A stretch of 15,137 nucleotides of DNA from an uncultured Chloroflexota bacterium (lineage in GTDB: Bacteria > Chloroflexota > Anaerolineae > Aggregatilineales > Phototrophicaceae). Both the position numbers and the translations under genes were made by a program. Each line of letters begins with the position of its first letter. Position 1 is the first letter of the stretch. Location: the NCBI GenBank assembly GCA_903904765.1, contig CAIVEA010000412.1:1-15137 (forward strand), in the 5' to 3' direction. The notes below the pieces were generated by a model. It worked only from the letters and a program-made list of their open reading frames with translations. It did no database searches and was not told the origin of the DNA. This document shows, piece after piece, positions 13,358 to 15,137 of the stretch.

Positions 13358-14887
13358 ATGAAACAATACGTCCTCGCGCATGATCTCGGTACAACCGGCA
13401 ACAAGGCCACGCTGTATGACCGTGATGGCCGCTTGCTGGGCAGCGCGTTCTCCGCCTACGAAACGCGCTTTGAACACACCAACTGGGCAGAGCAAAACCC
13501 GGAGGACTGGTGGCAAGCGGTGTGCAAATCCACCCGCAAACTGCTGAAGGAAACGGCGGGTGCACGGCCTGAAGATGTGGCCTGCGTGGTGTTCAGCGGA
13601 CAGATGATGGGCTGCGTGGCGGTGGATGAGCAGGCGCGTCCGCTGCGGAACGCCATCATCTGGGCGGATCAGCGTTCGGTGGAACAGGCCGCGTGGATTA
13701 GCGAACGCATCTCGCCTTCGGATGTCTACCGCATCACCGGACACCGCCTGAGTCCCGCCTATTCGCTGGAGAAAATCCTGTGGATACGCGATAACCAGCC
13801 AGATACCTACAAAGCCACCTATAAGTTCCTGCACGCCAAAGACTCGGTCATCGCCCGCATGACGGGCAAGTTCGTGACCGAACCTTCGGATGCGTCCAGC
13901 ATGAACCTATACGATCTGGAAAAAGGCACATGGTCAGCCGCCATCGTCAAAGCGACGGAACTGGACGCGGACAAGCTGCCGGACATTCACTCCTCGCTGG
14001 ATGTGGTGGGCGAACTGCTACCCTCGGTGGCTGGTGAAATCGGCCTGCCGGCGGGTACGCCTGTCGTCGCGGGTGGCGGCGACGGTACTTGCGCGGCCAT
14101 CGGCGCGGGCGTGGTGGCGGAAGGTTCGGCTTACAACTACGTCGGCTCGTCGTCGTGGATTGCCCTTTCCACGCCGCGCCCGATCTATGACCCGGACGAA
14201 AAGACCTTCACCTTCGCCCACATGATTCCCGGCATGTTCATGCCCACCGGCACGATGCAAACCGCAGGCGCGTCGTATCAATGGGCGCGTGACCAGCTGG
14301 CAAAACCGGAAGTGCAGGCGGCGGCTGATCTGGGCATCAGCCCGTATGAACTGATGAACCTCGGCGCGGAACGTTCGCCCGTCGGCGCGAACGGCCTGCT
14401 GTACCTGCCGTACCTGATCGGCGAACGCAGCCCGCGTTGGAACACCCGCGCACGCGGCGCATTCATCGGCCTGACCATCCGTCACACCCGCAACGATATG
14501 GTGCGGGCGGTGCTGGAAGGCATCACCATGAACCTGCGCGTCATCCTCGACTGCTTCACCACGCAGGGCGCGAAGATTGACGCGATGCGCGTGATCGGCG
14601 GCGGGGCGCGGGGACGCTTCTGGAACCGGATTATGGCGGACTTGTTCAATATGCCCGTGCAACGCCTGAGCATTCTCGAAGAAGCAACCTCGATGGGCGC
14701 GGCGATTGCGGGCGGCGTGGGCGTGGGGCTGTACAAGGACTTCAACATCATCGAGCAGATGAACCAGATCGCGGAAGTCGTCACGCCTGATCCGGCGGCG
14801 GTGGCGACCTACGAGAAGCTGTTGCCGATCTTCGAGGCCAGCTACCAGCAACTCGTCCCCGTGTACGACATGCTGGCGCAACTGTAA
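13358..14887 (+). CDS. FGGY-family carbohydrate kinase, xylulokinase-like
   Basis: The 509-residue protein has the two-domain FGGY kinase layout and normal length. Visible motifs are the phosphate-binding loop DLGTTGNK (9-16), the substrate region FSGQMMGC (79-86), WADQRS (102-107) with Asp104, the catalytic-base motif GGGDGT with Asp242, and the adenosine motif GGGARGRFW near 408 followed by MADLFNMPVQ. The kinase would phosphorylate an imported ketose or polyol with ATP in the cytoplasm. Classical xylulokinases read GQMHG at the substrate loop and use that His; here it is Met84, so D-xylulose may not be the substrate. No xylose isomerase is nearby. AGGAA is 12-13 bases before the ATG, a longer gap than usual. 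It is the last gene of the operon, followed by repeats. Substrate within the family remains open. Confidence 0.9.
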   Translation: MKQYVLAHDLGTTGNKATLYDRDGRLLGSAFSAYETRFEHTNWAEQNPEDWWQAVCKSTRKLLKETAGARPEDVACVVFSGQMMGCVAVDEQARPLRNAIIWADQRSVEQAAWISERISPSDVYRITGHRLSPAYSLEKILWIRDNQPDTYKATYKFLHAKDSVIARMTGKFVTEPSDASSMNLYDLEKGTWSAAIVKATELDADKLPDIHSSLDVVGELLPSVAGEIGLPAGTPVVAGGGDGTCAAIGAGVVAEGSAYNYVGSSSWIALSTPRPIYDPDEKTFTFAHMIPGMFMPTGTMQTAGASYQWARDQLAKPEVQAAADLGISPYELMNLGAERSPVGANGLLYLPYLIGERSPRWNTRARGAFIGLTIRHTRNDMVRAVLEGITMNLRVILDCFTTQGAKIDAMRVIGGGARGRFWNRIMADLFNMPVQRLSILEEATSMGAAIAGGVGVGLYKDFNIIEQMNQIAEVVTPDPAAVATYEKLLPIFEASYQQLVPVYDMLAQL

Positions 14888-14892
14888 ATCGC

Positions 14893-14957
14893 CCTCACCC
14901 CTCAATCCCCTCTCCCAACCGCTGGGTACAGCTAGGAGAGGGGAAGCAAGACACATC
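14893..14957. repeat. Mosaic palindromic repeat, copy C
   Basis: The 23-base arm of CCTCACCCC, TCAAT and CCCCTCTCC (14893-14915) matches copy A with one change. Its last nine bases pair with GGAGAGGGG (14935-14943). AAGCAAGACACATC follows, again as in copy A. It begins six bases after the kinase stop and may serve as a transcript end, although no T run follows. The stretch 14888-15137 holds only repeats of this kind and no gene. Confidence 0.8.
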
Positions 14958-14974
14958 TCTTTCCCTCTTTCGCA

Positions 14975-15006
14975 CCTCTCCAGCGGTACACCGCGCTACG
15001 GAGAGG
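14975..15006. repeat. Mosaic palindromic repeat, copy D (short stem version)
   Basis: CCTCTCC (14975-14981) pairs with GGAGAGG (15000-15006), and the loop carries GCGGTACACCGC (14983-14994), whose ends GCGGT and ACCGC are complementary. This is the same nested design as copy A, with a diverged loop. Six T residues follow about 25 bases later (15031-15036). Confidence 0.65.
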
Positions 15007-15058
15007 GGGCGGGTGGCTTACAAGGGTAGGTTTTTTGCGGGACAACCCTCATTCCCTG

Positions 15059-15137
15059 CCCCTTCGCCCTGAAGGCGATGGGGAGTAAGACCAACAGATG
15101 CGTCTTTCACCCCTCTCCAAAGCGGTACTCCGCGTCA
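15059..15137. repeat. Mosaic palindromic repeat, copy E, inverted and cut by the window end
   Basis: CCCCTTCGCC (15059-15068) and GGCGATGGGG (15074-15083) form a ten-base stem with one mismatch. Then come CCCCTCTCC (15110-15118) and GCGGTACTCCGC (15122-15133), the exact reverse complement of the inner motif of copy A. The segment GATGCGTCT at 15097-15105 likewise mirrors the AGACGCATC flank of copy A, showing opposite orientation. The closing GGAGAGGGG would lie beyond the window. Confidence 0.7.

Noticed and set aside
12857..14956. Long minus-strand open frames opposite the isomerase and kinase genes
   Set aside because: They have Arg/His-rich shadow compositions and no start signals. The plus strand carries the catalytic motifs.
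14888..15137. Possible CRISPR array or insertion sequence at the right end
   Set aside because: The repeats are palindromic, unevenly spaced and in both orientations, with no uniform spacers and no transposase frame.

Overview
The window looks like a piece of a Chloroflexota (probably Anaerolineae-like) chromosome. This is inferred from moderately high GC, a Rieske/cytochrome b pair in the style of that phylum, a cupin-type glucose-6-phosphate isomerase, a large SPFH protein of a type common there, and small GC-rich palindromic repeats (CCTCACCCC…CCCCTCTCC / GGAGAGGGG). The taxonomic call is an inference from gene content; no rRNA or other marker is present.

Left part (1-4707). A leftward respiratory operon starts at a strong promoter (946-974): a Rieske iron-sulfur protein, then the start of what is probably cytochrome b, cut by the window edge. 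Diverging from it, a promoter at 1132-1160 drives a tight rightward operon: ribonuclease D, a dienelactone-hydrolase-fold protein that has lost its catalytic triad, LipB (overlapping by ATGA), and a small membrane protein (again ATGA). A leftward 110-residue unknown protein converges on this operon and lies downstream of a 598-residue SPFH/flotillin-like protein with a repeated N-terminal region (4790-6586).

Right part (6847-14887). This is a carbohydrate uptake and catabolism locus built around a divergent regulatory region (10479-10825). Leftward: an abundant-type solute-binding protein, two hairpins including a good intrinsic terminator, two overlapping ABC permeases, and a final terminator. 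Rightward: a GntR/HutC regulator, a 2-hydroxyacid dehydrogenase, a cupin glucose-6-phosphate isomerase and an FGGY (xylulokinase-like) kinase. Both directions start at consensus promoters (TTGACA-N17/18-TATAAT). Each start site is followed or overlapped by a copy of the same 23-bp element (19/23 identical), which is the probable operator for the GntR protein. No ABC ATPase is encoded. The substrate is unknown: kinase, aldose/ketose-phosphate isomerase and dehydrogenase together suggest a less usual sugar or polyol rather than plain xylose.

Repeats. A mosaic palindromic repeat family occurs at 6759-6823, 12625-12688 (inside the catabolic operon, inverted), and in several copies at 14893-15137, where the last 250 bases hold no gene. 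No tRNA, rRNA, CRISPR array, insertion sequence or phage gene was seen. The most notable points are the paired operators, the triad-less hydrolase, the unassigned sugar locus, and the repeat-rich SPFH protein.
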